A model generated the notes under the pieces. That model was given only the letters and a program-made list of their open reading frames with translations, did no database searches and had not been told where the DNA came from. Of a DNA stretch of 56,575 nucleotides, positions 8,052 through 16,800 are shown piece after piece. This DNA comes from Chromatiales bacterium (GTDB lineage Bacteria; Pseudomonadota; Gammaproteobacteria; Chromatiales; Chromatiaceae). The DNA lies in the NCBI GenBank assembly GCA_030145485.1, contig JAQYVP010000144.1:1-56575 (forward strand), in the 5' to 3' direction. How positions within the stretch are numbered: position 1 is the first letter of the stretch; each line of letters opens with the position of its first letter. The translations under genes were made by a program, and so were the position numbers.

Positions 8052-9221
8052 TTGATTGAGCTGCTGAAACGCAATCCCTATGCCTTGATCCTGGCATTAC
8101 TCTTTCATCTGGCGCTGATACTGCTTTTCAAAGTATCACCGCAAATGAAGTTTATGGACTCTGCAGCGCCAATAGAATCTCAGCTTGAGGATGAGATGCG
8201 CCGGGATGATCCTGATACCGAGGTGAATGAAGCTTTGCCTGAGGGTGTTGCTGTCGTTGTAGTGGAAGAGTCTTTGTTCACGGAGAAACTGCAGCAGCTT
8301 AAGAAAAGCAAAGCCAGGCAAAATGTTCTGGGGCTCAAAATGCCCGAGGATCCACGCATTGTAGCAATGCGGGAAAAGCGAAAAGAAGAGCAGCGGCGCA
8401 CGGAACTGGAAAAGAAAAAAGCAGAAGAGAAGAAAAAAAGAGATTTGGAAAAAAAGAGGGCCGAGGAGAAAAAGCAGCAGGAGTTGGAGAAAAAGAAGGC
8501 CGAGGAGGAGAAAAAGAAAAAGCAGGAGAAGAAGGCTGAAGAGAAGAAAAAGAAGGAATTAAAGAAGAAAAAAGCAGCAGACAAGAAGGCGGCAGATAAG
8601 AAAGCTGCGGACAAGAAGGTAGCTGACAAAAAGGCAGCAGACAAGAAAGCGGCAGACAAAAAGGCGGCAGATAAGAAAGCAGCAGAGAAAAAGGCGGCAG
8701 ATAAAAAGAAAGCAGCTGACAAGAAGGCGGCAGATAAGAAAGCTGCGGACAAGAAGGCAGCTAAGAAGAAGGCAGCAGAGAAAAAATCAAAAGCGGCCGC
8801 CGGCAGCGCAAAGAGTAAATCTGGTAACAGCGATAAATCCGGAACTGCGCGCAAGCAGGGGGCAGCCAGCAGCAAAGGCAAGAGTGGTGGTAGCGGTGGC
8901 GGTGGATCAGGACGTCACAGCGGAGGTGGCGGTGGAAAAAATTATGATAAGTATATTTCCCAGATTCGGTCTAAAATAACACGCAACTGGCGCAAGCCAT
9001 CCGGGATCAAAGATGGACTCACTACTTCGTTACGCGTAAAACTTTTCCCGGGCGGCGCTGTCGCAAGTGTTACAGTCGCGCGTCCGAGTGGTAATCCGGA
9101 GTATGATCGCTCGGCACAGGATGCGGTTAAAAAAGCTTCACCACTGCCAGTGCCAAAAGGGAGTGCATTCGACAAGTTTCGAAGCCTGAATTTAAAATTT
9201 TCTCCAACTGGAATCAGATAA
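8052..9221 (+). CDS. tolA: Tol-Pal energy-transducing protein TolA
   Basis: Domain I is a single transmembrane helix (ALILALLFHLALILLF) right after the start. Domain II is a very long, highly charged helix of lysine, alanine and glutamate, ending in about twenty AADK/AAEK-type units encoded by near-repeated DNA (8570-8790). A glycine-rich hinge follows, and then the C-terminal TonB-like domain III with YISQIRSKI and NPEYDRSAQ. An in-frame ATG at 8001 overlaps tolR, but TTG at 8052, preceded by AGAGG, gives the expected short cytoplasmic leader; this choice is tentative. TolA links TolQR to TolB-Pal across the periplasm during constriction. The lysine-alanine run is longer than usual and may vary between strains. 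Confidence 0.9.
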   Translation: MIELLKRNPYALILALLFHLALILLFKVSPQMKFMDSAAPIESQLEDEMRRDDPDTEVNEALPEGVAVVVVEESLFTEKLQQLKKSKARQNVLGLKMPEDPRIVAMREKRKEEQRRTELEKKKAEEKKKRDLEKKRAEEKKQQELEKKKAEEEKKKKQEKKAEEKKKKELKKKKAADKKAADKKAADKKVADKKAADKKAADKKAADKKAAEKKAADKKKAADKKAADKKAADKKAAKKKAAEKKSKAAAGSAKSKSGNSDKSGTARKQGAASSKGKSGGSGGGGSGRHSGGGGGKNYDKYISQIRSKITRNWRKPSGIKDGLTTSLRVKLFPGGAVASVTVARPSGNPEYDRSAQDAVKKASPLPVPKGSAFDKFRSLNLKFSPTGIR

Positions 9222-10498
9222 TGCAAAAAGCTTTTATTCTATTTTCTGCACTGTTACTGCTGCCTTTGACAGCGCATGCTGAGCTGACGATTGAAATCAC
9301 CGGTGGCAACTCGGACGCGACATCCATTGCTATCGCCCCGTTCAGTCGGGATGGCGGCAGCACTCCGCTTACGGCTGATTTTGCCGAGATTATTGCTGCA
9401 GACCTGAAACGCTCCGGTCAATTCAATCCGGTTGCGCGCTCCAGTCAGCCAGCGGCGCCTGCCTGGGGTACACCGGTCAATACTGAAGCATGGCGCTCCA
9501 GAAATATTGATAATCTGGTGACAGGGAGGATCGTGCAAACAGGTTCCGGTTACAAGGCGCATTTTTCTCTCTACGATACTGCATCATCACAGAAACTGCT
9601 GAGCGAAACTGTGACGACAAAAATCAAGGACCAGCGCTTTGCTGCACACCATATTGCAGACCTGATCTACGAGAAGCTGACCGGGACACGCGGTGCTTTT
9701 GCGACCCGGATTGCCTATGTTGTTGCCAATAAACGTCATCGCACCCTGAAAATTTCTGATTCCGACGGACATAATGCTAAAACCGTACTCTCATCCAATG
9801 AACCGATCTTGTCTCCGGCATGGTCTCCTGACGGAAACCGTCTCGCCTATGTCGCTTTTGATAAAGGCAGACCCGGAATCTATGTGCAGACACTGACAAG
9901 CGGCAAGCGCATACGCATCAGCAGCACTTCCGGCCTCAACGGCGCCCCCACATGGTCTCCTGACGGACGCCGGCTTGCCGTGACTCTTTCCAAAGACGGC
10001 AATCCGGAAATCTATATCATTGGAGCCAATGGCGGCGCTGCACATCGCCTCACCCATAGTGAGTCCATCGATACGGAACCGAGCTGGTCTCCTGATGGCC
10101 GCTGGATTGCCTTCACATCCAATCGTGGTGGAAAACCACAAATCTACAAAATTACAGCCAGCGGCGGCAGCGCTACACGACTCACTTTTGAAGGCAGCTA
10201 TAACGCAGATTCCAGTTATTCACCGGATGGAAAAAGACTCGCATTGATTACACGAACACGAGGCGATCAGGTTGCTATACTCGACCTGGAAACACGTGGA
10301 ATGCAGACAATCAGTTCAGGGAGTCTGAACGAATCCCCAAGTTTCGCTCCGAATGGCACTATGGTGGTCTATGCGGCTGGCGGCGGCGTACTTTCTGTAG
10401 TTGCTGTTGATTATGATGTGAGGCAGCGCCTTGCACGCCAGGGGGGTGAAGTACGCGATCCTGCATGGTCACCCTATTTGATCGGGAGAAGAAAATGA
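9221..10498 (+). CDS. tolB: Tol-Pal periplasmic beta-propeller protein TolB
   Basis: A 425-residue exported protein. The signal peptide ends in TAHA at about residue 20. An N-terminal TolB domain runs to about residue 160, and a six-bladed propeller follows with repeated WSPDG-type motifs (PAWSPDG, PTWSPDG, PSWSPDG). TolB binds Pal and is released from it by TolA. Its ATG overlaps the tolA stop codon (TAATG), and its own stop overlaps the pal start, so the genes are translationally coupled. Confidence 0.96.
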   Translation: MQKAFILFSALLLLPLTAHAELTIEITGGNSDATSIAIAPFSRDGGSTPLTADFAEIIAADLKRSGQFNPVARSSQPAAPAWGTPVNTEAWRSRNIDNLVTGRIVQTGSGYKAHFSLYDTASSQKLLSETVTTKIKDQRFAAHHIADLIYEKLTGTRGAFATRIAYVVANKRHRTLKISDSDGHNAKTVLSSNEPILSPAWSPDGNRLAYVAFDKGRPGIYVQTLTSGKRIRISSTSGLNGAPTWSPDGRRLAVTLSKDGNPEIYIIGANGGAAHRLTHSESIDTEPSWSPDGRWIAFTSNRGGKPQIYKITASGGSATRLTFEGSYNADSSYSPDGKRLALITRTRGDQVAILDLETRGMQTISSGSLNESPSFAPNGTMVVYAAGGGVLSVVAVDYDVRQRLARQGGEVRDPAWSPYLIGRRK

Positions 10499-10998
10499 TG
10501 GTAAAAAACAGTTTTTTGACGGTGCTCTTTGTATCTGCGGTGTTCTTTATCGGCGGTTGCAGCAGCTCCGGTGGCTCCAAGGATGGTGAAGATGGAAGTG
10601 GGGACGGGAGTGGGGATGGTTACGGTTCATCCGGCTACGGTTCCGGAGGTTCGGGATATGGCTCCGGAGCTGGAGGAAATCCCCGCGTCATCTACTTTGG
10701 TTATGACGACAGCAGCATTCGTTCCGAGTACGACAGCGTACTGGCTACACATGCTCAGAACCTCATCAAGTCAGGTGGTCAGCTAACGATCCAGGGACAC
10801 ACCGATGAGCGTGGCTCGCGGGAATACAATATGGCCCTGGGTGAAGAGCGTGCACATGTGGTCAGCCGCTATTTGGTCAACCAGGGTGTCTCCCCCGGTC
10901 AGATTTCATCTGTCAGTTATGGTGAAGAGCAGCCTGAGTCGTATGAGCACAATGAGAGTGCCTGGGCGCGCAATCGTCGTGCGGTTCTGGATTATTGA
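10495..10998 (+). CDS. pal: Peptidoglycan-associated lipoprotein Pal
   Basis: A lipoprotein signal with lipobox FIGGC places the acylated cysteine at residue 22. A glycine/serine-rich spacer follows, then an OmpA-like peptidoglycan-binding domain with IQGHTDERGSREYN and ARNRRAVLDY. Pal anchors the outer membrane to the cell wall. The ATG at 10495 (with a second at 10498) overlaps the tolB stop and gives a normal signal peptide. The unusually glycine-rich linker (GDGSGDGYGSSGYGSGG) is the only notable feature. Confidence 0.95.
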   Translation: MMVKNSFLTVLFVSAVFFIGGCSSSGGSKDGEDGSGDGSGDGYGSSGYGSGGSGYGSGAGGNPRVIYFGYDDSSIRSEYDSVLATHAQNLIKSGGQLTIQGHTDERGSREYNMALGEERAHVVSRYLVNQGVSPGQISSVSYGEEQPESYEHNESAWARNRRAVLDY

Positions 10999-10999
10999 T

Positions 11000-11755
11000 A
11001 TGCTGCGTTGCGTACTGATTGTGCTGTTGATGCTGCTGTTCGCACCTGCTTCGGCAAGTGTCTGGAGCAGGCTGGATGTGCTTGAAAAACGTGTCAATGC
11101 GATCTCTAAAATGAGCCAGCGCATGGATAAGCTGCAAACACAGAATAATCGTCTGAATGGTGAGATCGAAGAGTTGAAGCATCAGCTCGAGCAACTGAAA
11201 GAGCAGCAGCGGGAGATGTATCTCGACATTGAGAGACGTCTGAGCGACAGCTCCGGTGCTGCTGCAGATTCTCAAATCTCAGCTGAAATGGATGCGGCGC
11301 CTGAAAACAGTGCAGCAGAGGCTCAGCCGCCAGCGAAATCCGAATCTGTTTCGCTGTCAGCGGCTGAGTCGGGGTCGAAACTCAGTGAGCAGGATCAATA
11401 CCAGCATGGCTATGATCTGTTGATGAAAAAACGTGATTTTCAACAGGCGATCGATGCGTTTCAGCTGCTTTTGAAGCGCTATCCTGATGGCAAATATGCA
11501 GATAATGCCCAGTTCTGGCTGGGTGAGGCCTATTACGCTAAAAATGAACTGGACGATGCCCTGAAGGAGTTTCAAAATCTGGTGGATAACTATGCGCTGA
11601 GTCCCAAGGTCCCTGATGCTGTCTACAAGGTTGGCTACATTTACAAGAGTAAGGGCGATATCGAGCGGGCGCGCAAGGTTTTCGAGGGCTTGATCGAACA
11701 CTATCCGGATGCACCTGCCGCACGATTGGCGGCGATGAGGCTGGAGAGCCTGTAA
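11000..11755 (+). CDS. cpoB: Cell division coordinator CpoB (YbgF)
   Basis: A 251-residue periplasmic protein. The signal peptide ends near FAPASAS. A coiled-coil segment (residues ~20-75, rich in K, Q, E and L) drives trimerisation. An acidic linker and C-terminal TPRs follow, with YQHGYDLLMKK, AQFWLGEAYYAKNEL and KVGYIYKSKGDIERA. CpoB coordinates PBP1B with the Tol system during septation. The ATG at 11000 is one base after the pal stop and gives a proper signal peptide, so the longer frame inside pal is not used. It closes the tol-pal operon. Confidence 0.93.
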   Translation: MLRCVLIVLLMLLFAPASASVWSRLDVLEKRVNAISKMSQRMDKLQTQNNRLNGEIEELKHQLEQLKEQQREMYLDIERRLSDSSGAAADSQISAEMDAAPENSAAEAQPPAKSESVSLSAAESGSKLSEQDQYQHGYDLLMKKRDFQQAIDAFQLLLKRYPDGKYADNAQFWLGEAYYAKNELDDALKEFQNLVDNYALSPKVPDAVYKVGYIYKSKGDIERARKVFEGLIEHYPDAPAARLAAMRLESL

Positions 11756-11824
11756 CCAATGCATTTGTACTTAAATATTTAACGATGCCAAGTTTCTGAC
11801 TGAGGTTGCTTGGAAGAGACTGAT

Positions 11825-11932
11825 TTTCTCTCGCCAAGGCGCAGAGACCGCCAAGGTTTTTCTTGGCGGGCTTAGCGTCTTTGCGAGAGTCATTGTAAAA
11901 ATTTGACTCATTTGTAAAGATGTTGGCCACTC
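11825..11932 (+). repeat. ~105-bp palindromic dispersed repeat, copy 1
   Basis: The sequence runs from TCTCTCGCCAAGGCG to TGTTGGCCACTCA. It is nearly identical, in the opposite orientation, to 18471-18575. Internal arms pair: CTCGCCAAGG with CTTGGCGGG, and GCGCAGAGAC with GCGTCTTTGCG. It lies downstream of cpoB and may form a structured RNA or end transcription, but no T tract follows. Confidence 0.7.
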
Positions 11933-11948
11933 AAGGAATACTCTACCG

Positions 11949-11980
11949 TAGGGTGCAATAAGCGACAGTGCATTGCACCA
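11949..11980. repeat. Short palindromic repeat GGTGCAATAAGCG..CATTGCACC, second copy
   Basis: Arms GGTGCAAT and ATTGCACC flank AAGCGACAGTGC. It is a relative of 5697-5724 and lies just upstream of queE. Confidence 0.5.
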
Positions 11981-12026
11981 TCTCTTTTAGTCCTCTGATC
12001 TTCTCCAGTTGCATTAAACTCCCACC

Positions 12027-12701
12027 ATGAATGCTACCAATCCTGAACAGAGCACCGTCGAGAGTCGCCTGCGAATTACCGAGATTTTCTGTTCCCTGCA
12101 GGGAGAGAGCAGGAGCAGCGGATGGCCGACGACTTTTATTCGACTGACCGGCTGTCCGCTACGCTGTGGCTACTGCGATACTGCTTATGCCTTCAAGGGC
12201 GGAGAGTGGTTATCGATCAATAAGATATTGCAGCAGGTCGAAGATTTCGGCGTCTCTCATGTCACCGTGACTGGTGGTGAACCTCTGGCGCAAAAAGCCT
12301 CTCTTGAATTACTTGTTGCATTATGTGACTGTGGCTACGAGGTCTCCCTGGAAACCAGTGGTGTAGTGGATATCAGTAGTGTTGATGCGCGTGTTGCAAG
12401 GGTCGTTGATATCAAGACCCCCGGCTCACAGGAGCAGGATAAAAACCGGTGGGAAAATCTGCACGCTTTGAACCCGTCAGATCAACTCAAGTTTGTCATC
12501 TGTGACCGTGATGACTACGAGTGGAGTAAACAGCTGATGGACGAGCATCAATTGCAGCAACGCTGTGAAGTACTGTTCTCACCGGCCTACGGTCAACAGC
12601 CGGCGACGCAACTGGCGGACTGGATCGTCGCGGATCGTCTGCCGGTGCGTTTTCAGATACAGCTTCACAAGATATTATGGGGAGAGAAGCAGGGTGTCTG
12701 A
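12027..12701 (+). CDS. queE: 7-carboxy-7-deazaguanine synthase QueE
   Basis: A 224-residue radical SAM enzyme that converts 6-carboxytetrahydropterin to 7-carboxy-7-deazaguanine in queuosine/preQ0 synthesis. The iron-sulfur motif CPLRCGYC gives cysteines 43, 47 and 50, the CX3CX2C spacing expected of this enzyme. VTGGEPL and ETSGV are the SAM-binding strands. queC overlaps its end by eight bases, so the two are coupled. The order tol-pal, cpoB, queE, queC is common in gammaproteobacteria. Confidence 0.95.
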   Translation: MNATNPEQSTVESRLRITEIFCSLQGESRSSGWPTTFIRLTGCPLRCGYCDTAYAFKGGEWLSINKILQQVEDFGVSHVTVTGGEPLAQKASLELLVALCDCGYEVSLETSGVVDISSVDARVARVVDIKTPGSQEQDKNRWENLHALNPSDQLKFVICDRDDYEWSKQLMDEHQLQQRCEVLFSPAYGQQPATQLADWIVADRLPVRFQIQLHKILWGEKQGV

Positions 12702-13374
12702 CTGTGCGGTGGTGCTTCTGTCCGGCGGCCTCGATTCCGCCACAGTTCTGGCGATCGCGCAGCAGCAAGGTTATCAGTGTCATGCTATTAGTTTCGATTA
12801 TGGACAGCGGCATCAATCAGAACTGGTTGCGGCAACAAAGATAGCTGAAACCGCCACGGTCACACAACACTTGATCCTGCCTATGGCGCTGGATCTGATC
12901 GGCGGATCCGCTTTGACTGACATGCAGATTGAGGTGCCTGTGCATGCGCAGTCGGGAATTCCTGTTACCTATGTGCCGGCCAGGAATACAATTTTTCTCT
13001 CACTGGCGCTTGGCTGGGCAGAGGTTCTGCACGCCAGGCATATTTTCATTGGTGTGAATGCACTCGATTATTCGGGCTACCCTGATTGCCGGCCGGAGTT
13101 TATCGAGGCATTTGAAAAGCTGGCGAATGTCGCAACCAGGGCGGGTGTCGAGGGTGACAGCTTCACGATTGAGGCGCCTCTGCTGCACTTGAGTAAAGCT
13201 GAAATCATCCAACTGGGAGTGAAACTGGGGGTGGACTACAGCGACACTGTCTCCTGTTACCAGGCGGATGAGCAGGGCAGGGCATGTGGTCGGTGTGACT
13301 CCTGCCGCCTTCGGCGTCAGGGGTTTGTCGATGCCGGTATCGAAGATCAGACTCTCTACCAAGCGACTTCTTGA
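12694..13374 (+). CDS. queC: 7-cyano-7-deazaguanine synthase QueC
   Basis: A 226-residue ATP-dependent ligase that makes preQ0 from 7-carboxy-7-deazaguanine and ammonia. The PP-loop [10 protein letters not shown] is near residue 10, and the zinc site is the C-terminal CGRCDSC with an upstream cysteine in VSCYQADE. The GTG at 12694 is chosen because the PP-loop then lies at the normal distance from the start and the gene overlaps queE by 8 bases; a longer frame into queE is not credible. The product directly follows QueE in the pathway. Confidence 0.94.
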   Translation: MSDCAVVLLSGGLDSATVLAIAQQQGYQCHAISFDYGQRHQSELVAATKIAETATVTQHLILPMALDLIGGSALTDMQIEVPVHAQSGIPVTYVPARNTIFLSLALGWAEVLHARHIFIGVNALDYSGYPDCRPEFIEAFEKLANVATRAGVEGDSFTIEAPLLHLSKAEIIQLGVKLGVDYSDTVSCYQADEQGRACGRCDSCRLRRQGFVDAGIEDQTLYQATS

Positions 13375-13508
13375 TTTCTCAATAACCCCGTGCTGGAATC
13401 AGCAGGGCTTTAAGTGTCACTACTTTCCTGATGTCATCAGGCCGATTTCCATTCGGTGCAAATACGAAAAGGTGCTTTTATCTCCCTATCCACTCTTTCC
13501 ATTGAGAA
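13375..13508 (-). repeat. Possible copy of the TTCTCAAT-ended element
   Basis: The left end TTCTCAATAACCCCGTGC, followed by AGCAGGGCTT, matches the right end of the element at 14170-14382 in reverse. The right end offers only ATTGAGAA at 13501-13508, so the far boundary is uncertain. It lies in the ~297-base gap between queC and dtd, where no gene is seen. Confidence 0.4.
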
Positions 13509-13671
13509 TCCCTGACGAATCATCCGTGATCCGGTTTTTTCGTATTTGCTCCTCCTTTTTAGTGACGGCTTTACGATAATAAAAACTGCTGGAGTTGTCC
13601 AGTCAGAAAATTCTGATTACTTTGTAGGGATTTTCTGATATCGACGTGAATATTGATCATAGGAGATTGAT

Positions 13672-14109
13672 GTGATTGCATTATTGCAGCGGGTTAGCAA
13701 GGCGAGTGTCAGTGTCGAGGGAGATACCATCGCCCGAATTGATACCGGCCTGCTGGTCTTCGTCGGTGTACAGAAAGATGATGGAGAGAAACAGGCGTTG
13801 CGATTGTGTGAGAGGATATTGGGCTACCGCGTTTTCGAAGATAATCGTGGCCGCATGAATTTGAGCCTCAGCGATACCGGCGGTGAATTACTGCTGGTGC
13901 CGCAGTTTACGCTGGCTGCTGATACAGGCAGAGGAATGCGAGCCAGCTTTACATCTGCGGCTGCTTCCGATGTTGCTAATGAACTGTTTGAGCTGGTCGC
14001 AAACAGTGCCACTGAAATACATGGCAAGGTCGTGTGCGGGCAGTTTGGTGCTGATATGCAGGTTGCGCTTATCAATGAGGGGCCGGTCACATTCTGGCTG
14101 GAGGCATGA
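13672..14109 (+). CDS. dtd: D-aminoacyl-tRNA deacylase
   Basis: A 145-residue protein of normal DTD length. It removes D-amino acids, and also mischarged glycine, from tRNAs. The Gly-cisPro active-site motif is intact in NEGPVTFWLE near the C-terminus. The other signature, usually SQFTLA, reads VPQFTLAAD here, with proline in place of serine; I believe this variant occurs in other proteobacterial members. The GTG start at 13672 is preceded by AGGAG with eight bases of spacing. Both sides are repeat-containing gaps, so it is probably monocistronic. Confidence 0.93.
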   Translation: MIALLQRVSKASVSVEGDTIARIDTGLLVFVGVQKDDGEKQALRLCERILGYRVFEDNRGRMNLSLSDTGGELLLVPQFTLAADTGRGMRASFTSAAASDVANELFELVANSATEIHGKVVCGQFGADMQVALINEGPVTFWLEA

Positions 14110-14169
14110 CAAATTACAAAAGGAATTTTTCTCTCACCAAGATACAGATATTCAGAGAAGTTTTGTTAG

Positions 14170-14382
14170 TTCTCAATGAGTCCGTGCATAGTTTGAGTCT
14201 GTGTTGGGTCGGGATCAGCCTTTCAGTGCTGCTGTGAATACATTCATGTACGCTCTGATAAAACGTCCCTGTTTTCGACCGCCATGGATGGCGGAAGTGC
14301 TGAAAATGTAGAGAGCAGTTGTTCGGCGGAAGCCCTGAAAAGCAGACTCCCAACCCAGCTTCCTGCACGGGGCTATTGAGAA
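14170..14382 (+). mobile_element. MITE-like element with ~19-bp terminal inverted repeats
   Basis: The left end TTCTCAATGAGTCCGTGCA (14170-14188) and the right end TGCACGGGGCTATTGAGAA (14364-14382) are inverted repeats matching at 15 of 19 positions. The 213-base element has no convincing reading frame. Related ends or bodies occur at 6250-6378, 13375 and 52984. Size, terminal repeats, lack of coding content and intergenic position fit a miniature inverted-repeat element mobilised in trans. A target duplication is not evident. It fills much of the 398-base gap between dtd and dsbA; nothing else is visible there. Confidence 0.6.
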
Positions 14383-14508
14383 ATAAAGAAAACTTCTGTG
14401 CGATTAATCCGCTAATACCGGGCAGCCGTGTCAAGAAATGTGTAAAATAGCCCCATTGAATTTGAAGTCAGGCAGATGCCTGATGATTGAAAAATCCGAG
14501 GAAGAGTT

Positions 14509-15183
14509 ATGAAGAGATTTGCTGTTTTGGTCGTAATGCTGTTGTCGAGCTTGTCCGCCTGGGCGGAAGGTGCGGTGAATCCTGTCGAGGGTGTCAATTA
14601 CCATGTATTGGCCACACCGAAGCCAACTGTGGGGCCGATAGAGGTTGCTGAATTTTTTGGCTACTTCTGCCCGCATTGCGAGGCTCTGGAGCCCCATCTG
14701 GAAAGCTGGTTGAAAAACAAGCCGGAAGATGTCGATTTCATTCGTGTGCCCGCTACATTTAATCGCCCTGTGGTGTTGATGTATGCAAAAACCTACTATG
14801 CGCTGCAGCAAATTGGTGCTGTCGATAAAGTGCATGCTGCTATTTTTGCGGCAATTCATAAAAATGGTCAAAAGCTCAATAGCCAGGAAAAAATGGAAGC
14901 CTTTCTGGCAACCCGGGGTGTGGATGTAGCTGCCTACAAAGAGGCGATGGATTCTTTTGAAGTCAATCTGAAGCTGCAACAGGCGATGAAACTGGCGAAA
15001 AAATACGCGATCTCCGGTGTCCCTTCGATGATTGTCGACAAACACTACAAAGACGGGAATGCCGCAAACTGGAATGAGAAGTTGCAAATTGTTGACTACC
15101 TGGTCGAAAAATCACGCCAAAGAAGACCGGCAGTTGCTCCAGCTGCTGCTCAGCCTCAAGCTGCTGGCGCCACAGCACAATAA
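14509..15183 (+). CDS. dsbA: Thiol:disulfide interchange protein DsbA
   Basis: A 224-residue periplasmic oxidase with a signal peptide ending in SAWA. The thioredoxin-fold active site CPHC, in YFCPHCEAL, gives cysteines 54 and 57, the DsbA dipeptide. The cis-proline loop is GVPSM, and the inserted helical domain lies between. A C-terminal alanine/proline/glutamine-rich tail of about 20 residues (APAAAQPQAAG) is an addition to the core fold. It introduces disulfides into exported proteins, which may matter for the cysteine-rich secreted proteins of the accessory region. The start ATG follows GGAAGAG. Confidence 0.93.
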   Translation: MKRFAVLVVMLLSSLSAWAEGAVNPVEGVNYHVLATPKPTVGPIEVAEFFGYFCPHCEALEPHLESWLKNKPEDVDFIRVPATFNRPVVLMYAKTYYALQQIGAVDKVHAAIFAAIHKNGQKLNSQEKMEAFLATRGVDVAAYKEAMDSFEVNLKLQQAMKLAKKYAISGVPSMIVDKHYKDGNAANWNEKLQIVDYLVEKSRQRRPAVAPAAAQPQAAGATAQ

Positions 15184-15188
15184 ATCTG

Positions 15189-16022
15189 GTGGCTTCAATT
15201 GCGAGCCAGCCACAAAGTGATGCAGCCGGAACCCGGCTGCGTCTGCTCAGTTACAATATCCAGTCAGGTCAGGAGACCCAGCAGCGGCGCGATTATGTCA
15301 CCAAAAGCTGGCAGACCTTTCTTCCCCATCCGATCAAGCAGCGAAACCTGAATCGTATTGCCAGTCTGATCGACGACTATGACCTGGTAGGACTGCAAGA
15401 GGTCGATGCAGGAAGTTTGCGTTCCGCTTTTATTGACCAGACAGAATACCTGGCGCATCGCGCCGGTTTTTCCAACTGGAATATCCAGGTCAATCGTAAC
15501 ATTGGTCACTTCGGGCAGTTTGGCAATGGGTTCCTGTGCCGCTATGAACCCGCTTCAGTGCATTATCATCGCCTGCCGGGACTGCGCGGTCGTGGCGCCA
15601 TGGTGATTAAATTTGGAGAGGGTGATGAAAGCCTGTCCGTGGTGCTGGTTCATCTGGCGCTGGGAAAACGCGGACGCATTCGGCAAATGCATTTTATGCG
15701 CGAGCTGATCTCTGATACCCCCTATAACATTGTCATGGGTGATCTCAACTGCGGTAGCGGCTCTCACTACCTGGAGGAGTTCCTGTCAAAGTCCGGCATG
15801 GTCGAGACAGTCATAGGAGAACCGACATTCCCTTCATGGCGGCCTGTGCGCAAGATCGATCATATCCTGGTTTCAGATTCACTCAGGACTGAGAATCCGG
15901 CAGTAGAGGACTTTCCACTGTCAGACCACCTGCCGGTGCGTGTCGATGTCATACTCCCCTTCAAGCTGCCACAAGTCGATCAGGAGTCAGATGTTTCTAC
16001 TCCTATGGAACAGGATTTGTAA
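15189..16022 (+). CDS. Endonuclease/exonuclease/phosphatase family protein
   Basis: A 277-residue metal-dependent hydrolase of the DNase I-like fold. Motifs appear in order: LLSYNIQSG near residue 20 (Asn), GLQEVDAG near residue 70 (catalytic Glu), VMGDLNCG near residue 180 (Asp, Asn), and IDHILVS plus DFPLSDHLPV at the C-terminus (Asp-His). There is no signal peptide. The family includes nucleases, phospholipid phosphatases and phosphodiesterases, and the substrate cannot be told from sequence. It follows dsbA by five bases with a GTG start at 15189, suggesting cotranscription. Confidence 0.85.
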   Translation: MASIASQPQSDAAGTRLRLLSYNIQSGQETQQRRDYVTKSWQTFLPHPIKQRNLNRIASLIDDYDLVGLQEVDAGSLRSAFIDQTEYLAHRAGFSNWNIQVNRNIGHFGQFGNGFLCRYEPASVHYHRLPGLRGRGAMVIKFGEGDESLSVVLVHLALGKRGRIRQMHFMRELISDTPYNIVMGDLNCGSGSHYLEEFLSKSGMVETVIGEPTFPSWRPVRKIDHILVSDSLRTENPAVEDFPLSDHLPVRVDVILPFKLPQVDQESDVSTPMEQDL

Positions 16023-16140
16023 CTCATTAAACTGTTTCTCACTCGTTAAAGCCGCTCGTACAACTCTCTTTAGGGATGAGGCATTTATTAAAACACCAAT
16101 CTCACTTGCCTTTTTGGCCGTGCTTTTCTGACCATGATTG

Positions 16141-16160
16141 AAATGCGATAGCATTTTTTT
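16141..16160 (+). terminator. Candidate terminator downstream of the dsbA operon
   Basis: A short hairpin with arms AAATGC and GCATTT around GATA is followed by a T run. It lies about 120 bases after the upstream stop. The stem is only six base pairs, so the call is moderate. Confidence 0.4.
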
Positions 16161-16236
16161 CACATGCAGGGAGTCATTGAAAATTCCTGTGCAAGAGCAG
16201 GTGGGATATGGTTAATATGCTCTTTGCCAACTTTTC

Positions 16237-16674
16237 TTATGCCAGCGGAATGCGGATTTTTTGTCCCGGGTAGATCAGGTCGGGATCCTTGATCACTTCA
16301 CGGTTGGCGGCAAAGATGTCATTGTATTTGTTGCCATCACCGAGATGCTGTTTGGCGATGGCCCACAGGGTATCTCCCTTCTCGATGGTGTAAAACTCTA
16401 CTTTATCGATAGTTCCAATCTCGTCCGTCTTGAGTTCGTCCGCTCTGACCTCTTTGATGCCGAAGATGTTACCGGCCATCAAAACGGCCTTTTCAAATGC
16501 GGATTGGTCTTTCGCTTCTCCTGAAATAACAGCGACGCCATCATCAACATCAACAAGCAGATCTTCCACACCGGGGTTGTCCTCCTCGATATGTTTCTTG
16601 ATCACCTCCGCAGGATCATCGTCATCACCAAAAAGTTTTTTTCCAAGGTCGGATGCGAAATCAAATAGTCCCAT
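16237..16674 (-). CDS. kbp: BON-LysM protein, Kbp/YgaU-like
   Basis: A 145-residue cytoplasmic-type protein starting MGLFDFASDLGKKLFGD, closely like E. coli Kbp (YgaU). A BON domain spans residues ~25-85 and a LysM domain residues ~92-145, with YTIEKGDTLWAIAKQ and IYPGQKIRIP. E. coli Kbp binds potassium and has been linked to envelope and osmotic stress. No signal peptide is present. It stands alone, separated by a repeat-bearing gap from smg upstream. Confidence 0.85.
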   Translation of the reverse strand: MGLFDFASDLGKKLFGDDDDPAEVIKKHIEEDNPGVEDLLVDVDDGVAVISGEAKDQSAFEKAVLMAGNIFGIKEVRADELKTDEIGTIDKVEFYTIEKGDTLWAIAKQHLGDGNKYNDIFAANREVIKDPDLIYPGQKIRIPLA

Positions 16675-16689
16675 GTGAATCTCCTAAAA

Positions 16690-16800
16690 AGAAAGTTTGC
16701 AGTAATCAGTTGGCAGTAAAGCTAAAAAAATATGAAAGTCAGTAGTTTCTATTTTATGATTGTACTGCAAACTGAGTTTAGCCAACTGCCAACATATGAG
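16690..16800. repeat. Inverted TTTGCAGT/ACTGCAAA repeat region
   Basis: AGTTTGCAGT with CAGTTGGCAGT near 16694-16720 is mirrored by ACTGCAAACT and AACTGCC at about 16766-16792. Related direct TTTGCAGT units occur at 26752-26805. It probably belongs to a class of short gap-filling repeats. Confidence 0.4.

Noticed and set aside
8180-8881. Minus-strand 233-codon frame rich in FLSAAF repeats
   Set aside because: It is the antisense of the TolA lysine/alanine repeats; the composition is an artefact of the repeat.
10805-10999. N-terminal extension of cpoB inside pal
   Set aside because: The extension lies in another frame of pal; ATG at 11000 gives a proper signal peptide.
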